Below, piece after piece: positions 19,228 through 29,129 of a stretch of 64,000 bases of DNA. The position numbers were made by a program, and so were the translations under genes. Source of the stretch: an uncultured Alphaproteobacteria bacterium. GTDB lineage: Bacteria; Pseudomonadota; Alphaproteobacteria; HIMB59; GCA-002718135. Within the stretch, counting starts at the first letter, position 1. The number at the start of each line of letters is the position of its first letter. The stretch lies in NCBI GenBank assembly GCA_902521325.1, contig CABYRE010000003.1, forward strand, positions 1 to 64,000, given 5' to 3'. The notes under the pieces were generated by a model. It was not told the origin of the DNA. It saw only the letters and a list, made by a program, of their open reading frames with translations, and searched no databases.

Positions 19228-20253
19228 ATGATTAAATATATAGGTGAAAAAGATTATGAGCACGGGAGTAAAGAAAGAATTGGTGTTTTAATTACTAACT
19301 TAGGGACTCCAGACGCTCCAAATAAAAAAGAACTAAAAGCTTATCTTAATCAATTTTTATCAGATCCAAGAGTAATCGAATTACCTAAAATCTTATGGCA
19401 AATTTTATTAAAGCTAGTAATTTTGCAGATAAGACCATCAAAGTCAGCAGAAGCATACAAACAAATTTGGACTGATAAAGGTTCTCCACTTTTAGATATT
19501 GCGAACAGACAATTGAATAAAATTCAATCGTCTTTTTCTTCAAAAAATAAAATTATAGTTTTTGAAGTTGGTATGCGTTATGGCAACCCATCTATTCCAG
19601 ATGCTTTGTTAAAACTTCAAAAAAAACAAGTAAGAAGATTATTAGTATTACCGATGTATCCGCAATATTGTGCTGCAACTACAGGCAGTACATTTGATGA
19701 GGTAACTAATGTTTTGCAAAAATGGCGTTGGATACCTGAATTGCGTTTTATCAATCAATACTTTGAAGAAAAAAATTATATTGCAGCATTGTCAAATTCT
19801 ATAAAATCGTTTTGGAAAAAAAATCCTAAACCACAAAAAATTGTTTTTAGTTATCATGGTATACCGAAACGGTACTTGACTAATGGTGATCCATATCATT
19901 GCTTTTGTCTTAAAACCACAAGACTGGTCAAAGAACATATGGGATTATCTGATGATGAGATAATGACTACTTTTCAAAGTAGATTTGGCAGGGAAGAATG
20001 GTTAAAGCCATATACAAGTGAAACTTTGAAAGAACTACCAAAACAAGGAATTAAAAATATACATATAATATCTCCTGGTTTCAGTAGTGATTGTCTTGAA
20101 ACGCTTGAAGAACTTGAAGAAGAAAATAAAGAATATTTTATGGAATCAGGTGGAGAAAATTACCATTATATTCCTTGTTTGAATGATCACGATGATCACA
20201 TAGACGTTTTTGTAAATTTGATAAAAAAACATATTCAAGGTTGGCCATTATGA
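19228..20253 (+). CDS. hemH: Ferrochelatase
   Basis: GVLITNLGTPDAPNKKELKAYLNQFLSDPRVIELP, MRYGNPSI, LPMYPQYCAATTGSTFDEV, FSYHGIPKRYL, SRFGREEWLKPYT. Confidence 0.97.
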   Translation: MIKYIGEKDYEHGSKERIGVLITNLGTPDAPNKKELKAYLNQFLSDPRVIELPKILWQILLKLVILQIRPSKSAEAYKQIWTDKGSPLLDIANRQLNKIQSSFSSKNKIIVFEVGMRYGNPSIPDALLKLQKKQVRRLLVLPMYPQYCAATTGSTFDEVTNVLQKWRWIPELRFINQYFEEKNYIAALSNSIKSFWKKNPKPQKIVFSYHGIPKRYLTNGDPYHCFCLKTTRLVKEHMGLSDDEIMTTFQSRFGREEWLKPYTSETLKELPKQGIKNIHIISPGFSSDCLETLEELEEENKEYFMESGGENYHYIPCLNDHDDHIDVFVNLIKKHIQGWPL

Positions 20254-21059
20254 TTGCTGATCCCAAATTTAATACTGCAAAAGAATGGTTTGAAAAATTA
20301 CGAGATAACTTAGTTGAAACTATTCAAAGCATTGATGAAAAAAAATTTGAAACAAGTAACTGGGATCATAAAGGTGATGGTGGTGGTAAAATGAGTAAAA
20401 TAAAGGGTAATATTATTGAAAAAGGTGGAGTAAACATTTCTACCGTCGCTGGGACCTTTAACGAGAATATGAGAGAAGCTATTCCAGGTGCTAAAGAAGA
20501 TCCAAATTATAATGCAACTGGCATCAGTGTTGTGTTACATCCTGTTTCACCAAAAATTCCTTCTATGCATTTTAATACAAGATTTATTAAAACCACTCAG
20601 GAATGGTTTGGCGGAGGTATGGATATTACACCTTGTTTAATATTTGAGGATGAGGAAAAATATCATCGTGGTTTAGAAGTTTTATGTAATAAATATGATA
20701 AATCTTATTATCCTAAATTTAAAAAATGGTGTGATGACTATTTTTTTCTCCAACACAGAAATGAACCAAGAGGTGTTGGAGGAATATTTTTTGATTACTT
20801 TCAAACTGGTGATTGGGGAAAAGATTTTGAATTTGTCCAAGGCGTAGGTACTTATTTTCATCAATTTATCAAAAATACTTTAATTTCACTAAAGGATATG
20901 GAGTGGAGTGAAGAGGAAAAAAAGATACAATTAGTTAAGCGTAGTCGCTATGCTGAATTTAACTTATTATATGATAGAGGTACAAAATTTGGTCTAGAGA
21001 CTGGTGGGAATGTTGATGCTATATTAATGTCAATGCCTCCTCATGCAGTATGGGAATAA
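20250..21059 (+). CDS. hemF: Oxygen-dependent coproporphyrinogen III oxidase
   Basis: GGVNISTVAG, ATGISVVLHPVSPKIPSMHFNTRF, WFGGGMDITPC, RGVGGIFFDY, RYAEFNLLYDRGTKFGLETGGNVDAILMSMPP. ATGA overlap with hemH. Confidence 0.96.
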   Translation: MIADPKFNTAKEWFEKLRDNLVETIQSIDEKKFETSNWDHKGDGGGKMSKIKGNIIEKGGVNISTVAGTFNENMREAIPGAKEDPNYNATGISVVLHPVSPKIPSMHFNTRFIKTTQEWFGGGMDITPCLIFEDEEKYHRGLEVLCNKYDKSYYPKFKKWCDDYFFLQHRNEPRGVGGIFFDYFQTGDWGKDFEFVQGVGTYFHQFIKNTLISLKDMEWSEEEKKIQLVKRSRYAEFNLLYDRGTKFGLETGGNVDAILMSMPPHAVWE

Positions 21060-21062
21060 ATC

Positions 21063-21482
21063 ATGTTATTTAATACTCTAAAAGTTATACATATTTTTAG
21101 TATCATAGCTTGGATGGTCGGGCTTTTGTATCTGCCACGTTTGTTTGTAAACCATGCTAATCCTGAAATTACTAAAGAAACTTCAGAAACATTCAAATTA
21201 ATGGAAGGAAAATTATACAGAATAATTATGTTTCCATCTTTTATAGTGACGTGGATTTCTGGTATTTCACTTATACATTACGTGGGTATTGATACTTGGT
21301 TGCTTTTAAAAATCTTATTTGTAGTATTGTTATCTGGCTATCATTTTTTTTGTTTAAAATGTCTCAATGATTTTAAAAATGATAAAAATAAATATTCCAC
21401 TAAATTTTTTAGAATTACAAACGAAGCTCCAGCAGTAATTTTGATTTTTATACTTATACTTGTTGTATTTCAGCCCTTTTAA
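21063..21482 (+). CDS. hemJ: Protoporphyrinogen oxidase HemJ
   Basis: LKVIHIFSIIAWMVGLLYLPRLFVNHA, FKLMEGKLYRIIMFPSFIVTWISGI, heme-cluster context. Confidence 0.9.
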   Translation: MLFNTLKVIHIFSIIAWMVGLLYLPRLFVNHANPEITKETSETFKLMEGKLYRIIMFPSFIVTWISGISLIHYVGIDTWLLLKILFVVLLSGYHFFCLKCLNDFKNDKNKYSTKFFRITNEAPAVILIFILILVVFQPF

Positions 21483-21485
21483 TTA

Positions 21486-22136
21486 CTACTTTTTTGTTTT
21501 GATAGGTGTTTTTCTCTTTGGATTACAAACTCTGCATATTTCGCATTCTAAACCATAACAACTTCTTGCCTGACAAAATTCTCTTCCATAAAATATTATT
21601 TGTAAATGAAGTTTATTCCAAGATTTTTTTGGAAATAGATGTTTTAAATCTTTTTCTGTTTGGACAACATTTTTACCTTTTGTTAAACCCCAACGTTGAG
21701 CCAAACGATGAATGTGTGTATCAACTGGAAATGCTTGATGACCAAATCCTTGAGACATAACAACACTGGCCGTTTTGTGACCAACACCTGGTAATTTTTC
21801 TAATTCTTCAAAACTTTCTGGAACTTTTCCTTTAAATTTTTTAACAAGTATTCTTGATAGTTCAAATATTGCTTTTGATTTTTGAGGTGCTAAACCACAT
21901 GGGCGAATAATATTATAAATTGTTTTTTTTGGTACTTTTGTCATTTTAATAGCTGAATTTGCTTTTTTAAATAGCGTTGGTGTAACTTGGTTAACTCTTT
22001 CATCTGTACATTGTGCACTAAGAAGTACAGCTACAACTAATTCAAATTTATTTTTGTGGGAAAGAGGAATAGGTACTTTTTTATATATTCGATTGAGTAT
22101 TTTTGAAACCTCTTGTGCCTTCTCTATTCTTTTCAC
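21486..22136 (-). CDS. nth: Endonuclease III
   Basis: VAVLLSAQCTDERVN, LPGVGHKTASVVMSQGF, VDTHIHRLAQRWGL, C-terminal 4Fe-4S cysteines CQARSCYGLECEICRVC. Confidence 0.97.
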   Translation of the reverse strand: MKRIEKAQEVSKILNRIYKKVPIPLSHKNKFELVVAVLLSAQCTDERVNQVTPTLFKKANSAIKMTKVPKKTIYNIIRPCGLAPQKSKAIFELSRILVKKFKGKVPESFEELEKLPGVGHKTASVVMSQGFGHQAFPVDTHIHRLAQRWGLTKGKNVVQTEKDLKHLFPKKSWNKLHLQIIFYGREFCQARSCYGLECEICRVCNPKRKTPIKTKK

Positions 22137-22278
22137 TATATTAAGCCTCCTTCAGGGGTTACGTGCTAATTAATATTAATAATTATGACAAAATATAGCA
22201 CTTATTAATACTAATAATATTGAATATTTCCATTGAAGTAGTATGGGTCTACCATCAAATTTCTATGGAGGAAATAAT

Positions 22279-23853
22279 ATGAAAAAAACTTTAAGCATTG
22301 TTTTGTCTATGCTTTTCATGGGTATTTTTTCGCCAGCATTTGCAAATAGTATTAAATGGTCAATGCCAGGTGATTCGTTAACTCTTGATCCGCACGCACA
22401 AAACGAAGGACCAACACACATGGTTTCACGTCAAGTATACGAAGGTTTAGTAACTCCAGGTATCAATATGGAAATACTTCCGCAGCTTGCTGAGTCATGG
22501 GAAACAACTTCTGCTGATACTTGGGTATTTAATATTCGTAAGGGTGTAAAATTCCATGATGGATCAGACCTAACAGCTAGCGATATCGCTTTTAGTATCA
22601 ATAGAGCAAAAACCGCTCCATCTGATATGGTAGATTTAATCAAAAGTATTAAATCAGCATCAGCTTTAGATGATCATACGGTTCAAGTTGTAACAGATGG
22701 ACCAAATCCAATTCTTTTAAACCAACTAACTCAGATATTTGTAATGTCTGAAGATTGGGCAAAAGGAAATGGTTGTGAAGTTTCATACAACTGGGATGCT
22801 GGTGAAACATCTTACTGTGCTTCTAATGCAAATGGAACTGGACCTTTCAAAATTACATTTAGAGAACAAGACGTAAGAACTGTTTTTGAAAAAAATAATG
22901 ATTGGTGGGGTGATGATAGTGCATTCAACGTGGACACTATTGAACTACTTCCTATTGCAAATGATGCAACAAGAGTTGCAGCACTCCTTTCTGGAGAAAT
23001 TGACTACACAAACGTTGTTCCGGTTCAAGATATTGAGAGAATCAAATCTTCTGCTGGACATGGTGTAAAAATGACTCCTCAAAATAGAACAATATTTTTT
23101 GGTATGGATCAAGGTTCTGCTGAATTAAACTCATCTAATATCAAGGGTAAAAATCCTTTTGCAGATAAAAGAGTTCGTCTAGCTATGTACCATGCTTTAG
23201 ATATGGATGCTATTAAGGATAAGGTAATGAGAGGGCAAAGTGTTCCTGCTGGAATTATAACTGCTCCTGGTGTAAATGGTCATACAGCTGCACGTGATGA
23301 AAGATTACCTTATGATCCAGAGCTATCAAAAAAACTATTAGCAGAAGCTGGTTATCCAGATGGATTTGAGGTTACGCTAGATTGTCCAAATGATCGTTAT
23401 ATAAACGATGAAGCAATCTGTGTTGCTGCAATTGGTATGTTTGCTAAAATTGGAGTTGATGTAACTCTTGATGCAAAAACTAAAAGCCAACACTTCTCAG
23501 AAGTTAAAGAAGGTGACGCAAATGGTATGACTAGTGATATGTACATGTTAGGTTGGGGTGTTCCAACTTTTGACAGTCATTATGTATACTCATACTTATT
23601 TGATAGTGCTGGTAGCTGGAATAAAGTTAATTTCAGCAATGCTAGAGTTGACGAGTTAGTAGCAGCAATGGGTGTTGAAACTGATGCAGATAAAAGAAAT
23701 GCTATGATTGCGGAAGCTTGGGATATTACTCAAGATGATGTAACATATCTTCCTTTACATCACCAAGTTGTTAACCAAGCATCAAAAAGTAATGTCGATG
23801 TTCCAATTAGAATGAACAACGAGCCATTATTTAGATTTGCAAACGTAAACTAA
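22279..23853 (+). CDS. ABC transporter substrate-binding protein (peptide/opine family, SBP family 5)
   Basis: Signal peptide; SLTLDPHAQNEGPTHMVSRQVYEGLVTPG...LAESWETTSADTWVFNIRKGVKFHDGS. RBS GGAGG before ATG at 22279. Confidence 0.94.
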   Translation: MKKTLSIVLSMLFMGIFSPAFANSIKWSMPGDSLTLDPHAQNEGPTHMVSRQVYEGLVTPGINMEILPQLAESWETTSADTWVFNIRKGVKFHDGSDLTASDIAFSINRAKTAPSDMVDLIKSIKSASALDDHTVQVVTDGPNPILLNQLTQIFVMSEDWAKGNGCEVSYNWDAGETSYCASNANGTGPFKITFREQDVRTVFEKNNDWWGDDSAFNVDTIELLPIANDATRVAALLSGEIDYTNVVPVQDIERIKSSAGHGVKMTPQNRTIFFGMDQGSAELNSSNIKGKNPFADKRVRLAMYHALDMDAIKDKVMRGQSVPAGIITAPGVNGHTAARDERLPYDPELSKKLLAEAGYPDGFEVTLDCPNDRYINDEAICVAAIGMFAKIGVDVTLDAKTKSQHFSEVKEGDANGMTSDMYMLGWGVPTFDSHYVYSYLFDSAGSWNKVNFSNARVDELVAAMGVETDADKRNAMIAEAWDITQDDVTYLPLHHQVVNQASKSNVDVPIRMNNEPLFRFANVN

Positions 23854-23865
23854 TCAATTTTATAT

Positions 23866-23891
23866 TTTCTGGCCAGTTAACTGGCCAGAAA
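23866..23891. promoter_or_regulatory. 26-bp perfect palindrome (RNA hairpin) between SBP and permease genes
   Basis: TTTCTGGCCAGTTAACTGGCCAGAAA equals its own reverse complement; as RNA an 11-bp stem with UUAA loop; no following U-tract. Confidence 0.9.
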
Positions 23892-23898
23892 TTTATCC

Positions 23899-24876
23899 AT
23901 GTTTAGCTATTTCTTTAAAAGACTCATTCAATCTATTATTGTAATGATTGTTGTTGCCTTTGTTTCATTTTCCTTATTTAATTTTGTAGGTGATCCAGTA
24001 AATAGCATGACCGGAGAAGATGCTTCAGATGAAAGACGCGCTGAAGTTAGAGATGTATTGGGTTTAAATGATCCTGTCTATGTTCAATTTTCTCGTTTTT
24101 TAGGTAATGTAATTCAGGGTGATTTTGGAATATCATATCAATTAAAAAGAGAAGTATCAGACTTAATTGCTGAAAGAATGCCTGCTACTTTAGAATTAGT
24201 TTTTGTTTCAGCTTTAATTGCCATCATTAGTGGTGTTATCTTAGGTGTATATACTGGTATCCATAGAGATAGTTTTATTTCTAATATTATCCTTGTGATT
24301 TCTCTAGCAGGAGTTTCCTTGCCAACATTCATTATAGGAATAATGTTAATTTATTTGTTTTCAGTAATTTTAGGAGTTCTTCCATCCTTTGGAAGAGGTG
24401 AAGTCACACAATTAGGTTTTTGGACTACAGGGTTTTTAACTACTTCTGGTTTAAAAGCACTAATACTTCCTTCTGTTACATTAAGTTTATTTCAAATGAC
24501 TTATGTTATTAGATTAGTTCGCGCTGAAATGATGGAAATTTTACAAACAGATTATATTAAATTTGCAAAAGCAAGAGGTATAAAAAGGAGTGCTATTAAC
24601 TATAAGCATGCACTAAAAAATGGATTAATTCCAGTTATTACAATTACTGGTATCAACATCGGAACGTTAATTGCTTTTTCAATTATTACAGAAACAGTTT
24701 TTCAATGGCCAGGCATGGGGTCATTATTTATCAAAGCAGTTTACTTTGTCGATATTCCTATAATGTCAGCATATATGATCATGGTAGCATTTATATTTGT
24801 TATGATAAATTTTATTGTAGATATCACATACTATTTTATTGATCCTAGAATTAGGCTTAAGGAAGAGGGCAGTTAG
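23899..24876 (+). CDS. ABC transporter permease (DppB-like)
   Basis: MFSYFFKRLIQSIIVMIVVAFVSFSLFNFVGDPV...DYIKFAKARGIKRSAINYKHALKNGLIPVIT...ETVFQWPGMGSL. Confidence 0.94.
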   Translation: MFSYFFKRLIQSIIVMIVVAFVSFSLFNFVGDPVNSMTGEDASDERRAEVRDVLGLNDPVYVQFSRFLGNVIQGDFGISYQLKREVSDLIAERMPATLELVFVSALIAIISGVILGVYTGIHRDSFISNIILVISLAGVSLPTFIIGIMLIYLFSVILGVLPSFGRGEVTQLGFWTTGFLTTSGLKALILPSVTLSLFQMTYVIRLVRAEMMEILQTDYIKFAKARGIKRSAINYKHALKNGLIPVITITGINIGTLIAFSIITETVFQWPGMGSLFIKAVYFVDIPIMSAYMIMVAFIFVMINFIVDITYYFIDPRIRLKEEGS

Positions 24877-24878
24877 AA

Positions 24879-25802
24879 ATGCTACTTAAAATGTATGATA
24901 AAATATATGATACTGATATTGGATACAGTTTTTTTAATTCTAAATTAGCAGTAATTTCCTCAACAATATTTTTTATTATACTTTTTTGTTCTGTATTTGC
25001 TGGGATAGTTGCGCCTTATAATCCTTTTGATCCAGCATCAGTTTCTTTGATGGATGCCTTTACCCCACCAGTATGGTCGGAGGGAGGAAGTTTTAGCTTT
25101 ATTTTAGGTACTGATCAGCAGGGAAGAGATATGTTTTCAACAATGATTTATGGTTCAAGAATTTCACTTATCGTTGGTTTTGCATCTATAATTTTTGCTA
25201 TGATACTGGGAGTATTTCTTGGAATAACAGCTGGATATATTGGCGGTAGATATGAGATTATTGTAATGCGCCTTACAGATGTACAGTTAACTATTCCAAG
25301 TATTTTAATGGCCTTACTTGTTGATGGAATTGCAAGGGCAATTATCTCACAATCAATGCATGATGAAATGGCAATTTATGTTTTGATTTTTGCCATTGGT
25401 ATTTCTGAATGGCCTCAGTTTGCAAGAGTATCAAGAGCATCAACTTTAGTAGAAAAAAATAAAGAGTATGTCTCAGCTTCGAGAATTATTGGACTATCAA
25501 ATATATTAATTATGTTTAAGCATATTTTACCAAATATACTTCGCCCTATCTTAGTAATTGCTACAATTGGATTGGCACTTGCAATTATTACAGAGTCCAC
25601 CTTAAGTTTTTTAGGTGTTGGCGTCCCGCCAACGACACCTTCTCTTGGTACTCTAATAAGATTTGGAAATAATTTTTTATTTTCAGGTGAGTGGTGGATT
25701 ACTTTTTTTCCAGCAATTTTCTTAATTGTCTTAGCGTTATCAATTAATTTATTAGGGGATTGGATGAGAGATGCTTTAAATCCAAAATTAAAAAAGAGAT
25801 GA
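24879..25802 (+). CDS. ABC transporter permease (DppC-like)
   Basis: GTDQQGRDMFSTMIYGSRISLIVGF...YVSASRIIGLSNILIMFKHILPNILRPILV...ESTLSFLGVGVPPTTPSLG. Confidence 0.94.
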   Translation: MLLKMYDKIYDTDIGYSFFNSKLAVISSTIFFIILFCSVFAGIVAPYNPFDPASVSLMDAFTPPVWSEGGSFSFILGTDQQGRDMFSTMIYGSRISLIVGFASIIFAMILGVFLGITAGYIGGRYEIIVMRLTDVQLTIPSILMALLVDGIARAIISQSMHDEMAIYVLIFAIGISEWPQFARVSRASTLVEKNKEYVSASRIIGLSNILIMFKHILPNILRPILVIATIGLALAIITESTLSFLGVGVPPTTPSLGTLIRFGNNFLFSGEWWITFFPAIFLIVLALSINLLGDWMRDALNPKLKKR

Positions 25803-27517
25803 GTTTTTTAGAAATTAAAAATTTAAACATAAGTTATCCAACACGAAAAGAAACTATTGTTGCGAGTAAAAATGTAGAATTTTCTTTAGAAAGAGGTGAA
25901 ATATTAGGAATTGTTGGTGAGTCTGGATCTGGAAAATCTACAATTGCAAATGCGATAATTAATTTGATTGATCCTCCAGGTGAAATTACAGATGGCTCGA
26001 TCAAAATAGACAATATTGAATTAAGAAATAATGAAGAAATAATTCAAAACATTAGAGGAAAAAAAATAGGATTTGTTTTTCAAGACCCTCAAACTTCATT
26101 AAACCCTCTGTTTAAAATAAAAGATCAATTAATTGAAACTATTCAGGCTCATTTAAATTTAAGTTATCAAGATTCACTTAAAAAATCAATTCAACTACTT
26201 AAAGAGGTTGGAATAGAGAACGCTGAAAAAAGAATTGAGGACTATCCACACCAATTTAGTGGCGGTATGCGTCAAAGAGTTGTGATAGCTTTAGCGATAA
26301 GTTGTGAGCCTGACTTAATAATTGCAGATGAACCAACAACAGCTTTAGATGTAAGTATTCAATATCAAATATTAGAACTACTCAAAGATCTTACAAAAAA
26401 AAGAAATCTTGGAGTTATAATTATTACCCATGATATGGGAGTTATAGCAGAGACAACTGATAAAGTTATTGTCATGAGATACGGACATATTGTTGAACAA
26501 GGTGAGACTAAAGAATTATTAACAAATCCAAAATCAACAGAAGCAAAAAGCTTAGTAATTTCAGTACCACCAACAAATAAGAAAATTGATAGATTTAAAT
26601 TGATTAGCCCCGATGGTAAGGAAATAACATCTAGTTCCAAGGATTTGACTAAAAATATTATTAAAACATGGGGAATAAGGGAAAATAAAAATCAAAAATT
26701 ATTAAAACTTGAAGAAGTGACAAAAATTTTTGATGATAATTCTTTAGGTAGTGGTTTTCCTTTTATTTCTAATAAAAGTTCGAATGATAAAATAGTTAAA
26801 GCTGTCGACAATGTATCTTTTGAATTATTCGAAGGCGAGACACTTGGATTAGTTGGAGAGTCTGGTTCAGGTAAATCAACTATTGCAAAAATTATTACTG
26901 GATTAATTGGTCCTAATAAAGGTGATTTAATTTATAATAACGAACCTCTATATAATTCAAATAAAAAATATCAAATTCATAATAGTAGAGGTCAAATTCA
27001 AATGATTTTTCAAGATCCTTACTCCTCTCTAAATCCTCGTTTCAAAGTTAAGGACATTATTGCAGAACCAATTAAATTTTTTCAAAAAAATATTAGCAAT
27101 AATGAACTTTTACAAAATGTTTACGACCTAATAGATATTGTTGGAATGACAAGACAATCTCTAGAGCGATATCCACATGAATTCTCAGGGGGACAAAGGC
27201 AGAGAATATCTATTGCTCGTGCCTTGGCAACAAGACCACGATTATTAATATGTGATGAGCCAACTTCTGCATTGGATGTCAGTATACAAGCACAAATATT
27301 GAATTTATTAAAAGATATACAAGATGAACTTCATCTCACTATGCTATTTATTAGCCATGATCTCCCTGTAATTCGCCAAATGTGTAACCGAATAATTGTA
27401 CTAAAAAATGGTGCTGTTTGTGAAACAAAAGATACAGAGGAATTATTTAATAATCCTGAGCATGAATATACGAAGGAATTAATTAGACTTATGCCTAAAA
27501 TTGAATCAATAAATTAA
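25799..27517 (+). CDS. ABC transporter ATP-binding protein, two fused ATPase domains (DppD-DppF-like)
   Basis: Two Walker A motifs (GESGSGKSTIANA, GESGSGKSTIAKI) and two signature motifs (FSGGMRQR, FSGGQRQR). ATGA overlap with the permease. Confidence 0.95.
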   Translation: MSFLEIKNLNISYPTRKETIVASKNVEFSLERGEILGIVGESGSGKSTIANAIINLIDPPGEITDGSIKIDNIELRNNEEIIQNIRGKKIGFVFQDPQTSLNPLFKIKDQLIETIQAHLNLSYQDSLKKSIQLLKEVGIENAEKRIEDYPHQFSGGMRQRVVIALAISCEPDLIIADEPTTALDVSIQYQILELLKDLTKKRNLGVIIITHDMGVIAETTDKVIVMRYGHIVEQGETKELLTNPKSTEAKSLVISVPPTNKKIDRFKLISPDGKEITSSSKDLTKNIIKTWGIRENKNQKLLKLEEVTKIFDDNSLGSGFPFISNKSSNDKIVKAVDNVSFELFEGETLGLVGESGSGKSTIAKIITGLIGPNKGDLIYNNEPLYNSNKKYQIHNSRGQIQMIFQDPYSSLNPRFKVKDIIAEPIKFFQKNISNNELLQNVYDLIDIVGMTRQSLERYPHEFSGGQRQRISIARALATRPRLLICDEPTSALDVSIQAQILNLLKDIQDELHLTMLFISHDLPVIRQMCNRIIVLKNGAVCETKDTEELFNNPEHEYTKELIRLMPKIESIN

Positions 27518-28660
27518 CTAATTAATAATAGGTAAATTTTCAGGAGTTCTAGTACTTAAAAGTTTATAGGAATCTTTAGTTATTAATAAATTTTCTTCTT
27601 GTACTAATATTTTATTTTCGTCCATTTCAATTGATGGTTCAAGAGTTATAATCATATTTTTCTCTAGTAACGTTTTGTCATTTTTCATTATACTTGGCGG
27701 CTCAGTGAGTTGTAAGCCTAAACCATGACCCATCCTCCCAACTGATATTTTGTTAGTTGTTAAACTATGAGATAATTTGGAATATATTTCTGAACAACTA
27801 ATTCCGGGTTTTATAATTTCTAAAGTTCTCTGAGTTGCTTCCCACAATTTATTATATGCATCTAGAACTTGTTTGTGGATTTTTCCAAAGCCAAAATTTC
27901 TATCAAAATCTGAAAAATAACCATTTAAAGTTGCACCGGTATCAATAATTAGAATATCACCATCTTTAGTTACCCTTTCTGTTGGGTTACAGATAATCTG
28001 ATTATAACCATTAAATCCTGAAGCACACGCCATGTATTGAATATAATCTGCGCCACTCTCAATTAATTCTTTTTTAAATATTGATGCAATTTGTTTTTCA
28101 CTCATTCCTAATTTAATTTTTTGAGAAAAATCATCAAATACCTTACTTGTAATAGAACAAATTTCTTTAATATTATTGATCTCTATTTCAGATTTTATTT
28201 TTCTTATACTCCAAAGTATTTTACTAGCATTAACAAAATTATATTCTGTTAAATCTTTTTGAATACCCAAATAATCATTAATACTCATTCGCAAAAAAGT
28301 TTCATTTCCTAATTCAAAACCAATATTTGAATTTTTAGGAAAACTTTTAATATTTTTTTTCAATAAAGATATTCCTTCATCTTTTGGATTTGGAGACTCC
28401 CAAGCTTCGATATCATTGACTAATGTTTTTTGCATAGCAGTAATACCAATAGATGGTATTATTGCTTTTATTGGATTTTTTTTAGAAATAATTAAATACC
28501 AGGGCCTTGTAGGGCTTTCCCAAAAATTACTATCAAGTCCAGTAAAATATCTAAAATTTGACGGCGAAGTTATAATAACTGCATCAATATTTTCTTTTTC
28601 AATATGTATTTGTATTTTTTCAATTCTAGAAATAAATTCTTCTTTTGGAAAATCGTTCAT
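27518..28660 (-). CDS. M24 family metallopeptidase (Xaa-Pro aminopeptidase/creatinase-like)
   Basis: VIITSPSNFRYFTGLDSNFWESPTRPWYLII, ILIIDTGATLNGYFSDFDRNF, GRMGHGLGLQLTEPPSI, ITLEPSIE. Confidence 0.9.
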   Translation of the reverse strand: MNDFPKEEFISRIEKIQIHIEKENIDAVIITSPSNFRYFTGLDSNFWESPTRPWYLIISKKNPIKAIIPSIGITAMQKTLVNDIEAWESPNPKDEGISLLKKNIKSFPKNSNIGFELGNETFLRMSINDYLGIQKDLTEYNFVNASKILWSIRKIKSEIEINNIKEICSITSKVFDDFSQKIKLGMSEKQIASIFKKELIESGADYIQYMACASGFNGYNQIICNPTERVTKDGDILIIDTGATLNGYFSDFDRNFGFGKIHKQVLDAYNKLWEATQRTLEIIKPGISCSEIYSKLSHSLTTNKISVGRMGHGLGLQLTEPPSIMKNDKTLLEKNMIITLEPSIEMDENKILVQEENLLITKDSYKLLSTRTPENLPIIN

Positions 28661-28709
28661 AAATTGATAAGTAACATAGCATTAACATGAATTAACAATA
28701 AGAAATACT

Positions 28710-29126
28710 TTGATCTATTCATCATTATTTATTTTTTGTTTGTCTTTAGGTACTTTTTTCCCTTTTGCTTCAGAGACATATTTATCTGCACTATTATTAT
28801 CTAATATGTATAATCCATTTTTATTATTAATTTTTGCTTCAGCAGGTAATATTTTAGGATCTTTAATTAGTTGGATATGTGGTTACTTTGTAAATTTTCT
28901 TATTAAGAAACCTTGGTTTCCAGTAAATAAATATTTATTCCAGAAAGCTACAGATATTTTCAAAAAGTATGGAAAATGGTCATTAATATTTTCATGGGTG
29001 CCTATTATTGGAGATCCAATCGCATTTGCAGCAGGTACAGTAAAATATAATATTACTTTTTTTTTAATATTTGTATCTATTGGGAAAATTGCTAGATATT
29101 TGATAATATATTTATATCTTATTTAA
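28710..29126 (+). CDS. YqaA family (SNARE-associated/DedA-like) membrane protein
   Basis: FFPFASETYLSALLL...ASAGNILGSLISWICGYF...YGKWSLIFSWVPIIGDPIAFAAGTVKY; TTG start. Confidence 0.85.
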   Translation: MIYSSLFIFCLSLGTFFPFASETYLSALLLSNMYNPFLLLIFASAGNILGSLISWICGYFVNFLIKKPWFPVNKYLFQKATDIFKKYGKWSLIFSWVPIIGDPIAFAAGTVKYNITFFLIFVSIGKIARYLIIYLYLI

Positions 29127-29129
29127 TTT

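Noticed and set aside
22137-22278. Riboswitch or tRNA in the longest leader regions (also 8699-8856 and 13743-13916)
   Set aside because: No cloverleaf, T-loop (GGTTCRANYC) or recognisable riboswitch core on reading; only short AT-rich dyads.
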